Shown: one piece after another, positions 62,463 through 64,000 of the stretch
Layout: each line of letters begins with the position of its first letter
Position numbering within the stretch: position 1 is the stretch's first letter
Assembly: GCA_030159075.1 (NCBI GenBank)
Contig: BROG01000404.1
Coordinates: 186,001 to 250,000, forward strand
Origin: Atrina japonica
Lineage: Eukaryota; Mollusca; Bivalvia; Pterioida; Pinnidae
Direction of reading: 5' to 3'
DNA length: 64,000 nucleotides
The notes under the pieces: model-generated
Databases searched by the model: none
What the model was told of the DNA's origin: nothing
Seen by the model: only the letters and a program-made list of their open reading frames with translations
Position numbers and translations under genes: made by a program

Positions 62463-63420
62463 TATATAGGATAAATGAACAAATCAGATAATAAAGGAGC
62501 ACTATTAGTAACCATGGTCTCAAAACCTTACATGTGTATAAGAAACTCTGGCATCTTTTATATCTACTTCAGTTCATTTATTTGTTTCGGTCAAGTGATA
62601 AGTTGAATGATAGAAATTGTTTTTTTTTTACCGAATTATCTACTCCAGTGTCATCATATTATAAAATACATTACTTTCAATTTGTTACATTCTGTTCAGT
62701 TTTGCCAGAATAGTTTATGTAATAGTACATAATGTATAATGTATAGCAGATAAATATATAACTGTGATGAAAAAAAACCCTGGAGTAACTCGAAAATGGT
62801 CTACTGACAAATTATTAAAGTGCAAATTGAAACAGCAAAGCAAGAAACAAACAAAACTGCACACTCTTATATTCAGTTTTGTGTTTTAGGGTTACAAAAC
62901 TTCAACAAAAGATGCATGCTTATATCATTTGTTAACAGCAGTTACGAACAAGCGTTACTACCACGCGGCAAATGACATCTGTTTACACTTCTAGTAATAT
63001 TACTTCCTACAAAAAGTGATTATAGCTTGGAGATGTATGGTAAAGATTTTGAAACAAATTACTTACACGGAAGACATTGAAGAATATATGTGATATAATT
63101 TGAAATAAACGTCAATTAGAACCTACTATATTTCTGTGTCATTCAATATAGTCTATTGTTTCGAAGAAAATAATTACATTTTGTTTTAGAGAGGTGGTAT
63201 AAACTGCTTAGTATCCAAAGAGAAAGTATGTTGTTGTTTTTTAACCAGAAAAATTTTATGTTCTGCAAATTTTATAAGTTTATTAAATATGTTTAAGTAC
63301 ATGGTTCCTCCTTGCCATTGCCACATTTTGCCATAAAGTGTCGTTCCCCCTCTCAAGGACAAACAAATTGCCTCTCACGCATTAAGTCCACAAGTGTGTA
63401 TGTCAATGTGAACATATCTA
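62463..63420. other. AT-rich spacer, no gene seen
   Basis: No recognised gene or repeat before the last Naiad copy. Confidence 0.4.
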
Positions 63421-63927
63421 TTGTCTTTCTTCTTAAATAGTCAAGTTAAATATATCGACGGCGTTTTGTTAATTAATAATGACAATTTTCATACATATGT
63501 CAATGCGATATATCCCAGCGAACTAGAAATTAAAGATACAACAGAATCAAGCACACACGCTTCATACTTAGACATTTTACTTAATATAAAAACAGACGGG
63601 AAATTAGCAACTAAGCTATACGATAAACGCGACGATTTCGGCTATCCCATCGTAAATTTTCCACATTTAAGTAGTAATATCCCTCGATCACCTGCATATG
63701 GAGTTTATATTTCACAAATGATCCGATATGCCAGGGCGTGCACAACATATGAAGAATTCATATACAGAGGTAAACTACTCACTGACAAATTATTGACACA
63801 GGGACATCAAAAACCGCGTTTAATGTCAACGTTCCGCAAATTTTATGGTCGGTATAATAGTCTTGTTTGCAACTACTCTGTTTCACTAAGTGAAATGTTG
63901 AGTTGCCTTTTCGTTGGCGGTTGTTGA
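63421..63927 (+). pseudogene. RT C-terminal fragment, open but truncated, YIDG
   Basis: The 168-codon frame has no break. Its first residues are flanking DNA; Naiad sequence starts at KYIDGVL, where the catalytic YIDD has become YIDG. It continues SSTHASYLDILLNI, LYDKRDDFGYPIVNFPHLSS, QMIRYARACTTYEEF and KFYGRYNSLVCNYSVS, ending LFVGGC and TGA (63925-63927). Lacking the nuclease, the fingers and a catalytic Asp, it cannot be an active RT. The frame after the TGA continues for a while with Cys codons (NVCTNC). Confidence 0.8.
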
Positions 63928-64000
63928 AACGTCTGTACCAATTGTGACGAGGATACACTCCTCACTTGTTTCATTGGACTTGACTTGGACTCACGGCGGG
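63430..64000 (+). mobile_element. Naiad copy O, 5'-truncated, continues beyond the window
   Basis: Starts at AAATATATCGACGG within the catalytic motif and reads on through the RT end into the 3' tail; the window stops at CACGGCGGG, before the terminus. It is the best preserved C-terminal copy. Confidence 0.85.

Overview
This is eukaryotic, AT-rich, gene-poor DNA, most likely from a marine mollusc and probably a bivalve. The evidence is the repeat content: many fragments of a Penelope-like retroelement with permuted domain order (N-terminal GIY-YIG nuclease, CxC linker, then reverse transcriptase, i.e. Naiad type), tRNA-derived SINEs with a shared 3' body, foldback and MITE families, and very many AG/CT, AT and AC microsatellites. 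I found no host protein-coding gene, rRNA gene or intact tRNA gene. Most long open frames are simple-repeat translations (Ser-Leu, Arg-Glu, Ile-Tyr, poly-Phe) or pieces of mobile elements. The species is an inference, because no marker gene is present.

Layout. 1-5.8 kb: two Naiad copies in opposite orientation; the second (2802-5790, +) is nearly full length but broken by stops and frameshifts. 5.8-13 kb: microsatellites, a mollusc-type interspersed repeat, a TTAA-flanked MITE and a SINE. 13-22 kb: the first two hammerhead-ribozyme tandem repeats (retrozyme-like), a foldback element and several Naiad 3' ends. 22-30 kb: a pair of almost identical 460-bp direct repeats 2.5 kb apart, SINEs and MITEs. 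30-39 kb: a Naiad fragment nested inside a retrozyme copy, SINEs and a dispersed inverted repeat pair. 39.2-40.6 kb: a 55-bp minisatellite with higher-order structure. 42-49 kb: AT microsatellites, a second foldback element and palindrome-rich blocks. 49.9-56.0 kb: about 6.2 kb of almost G-free, T-rich low-complexity DNA. 56-64 kb: another retrozyme copy joined to a Naiad end, an unidentified open frame, pogo-like and SINE elements, a composite inverted Naiad insertion and a 5'-truncated Naiad running off the window.

The most interesting content is two retroelement systems lying together. The ~350-bp tandem repeats carry, on the minus strand, sequences that fold as type I hammerhead ribozymes with a very short stem III, as in the retrozymes described from animals. 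Three of the four larger loci touch or contain Naiad sequence, and several Naiad pieces end exactly at AT microsatellites. This suggests, without proving, that both families use the same integration machinery or target sites. All Naiad copies seen here look inactive.
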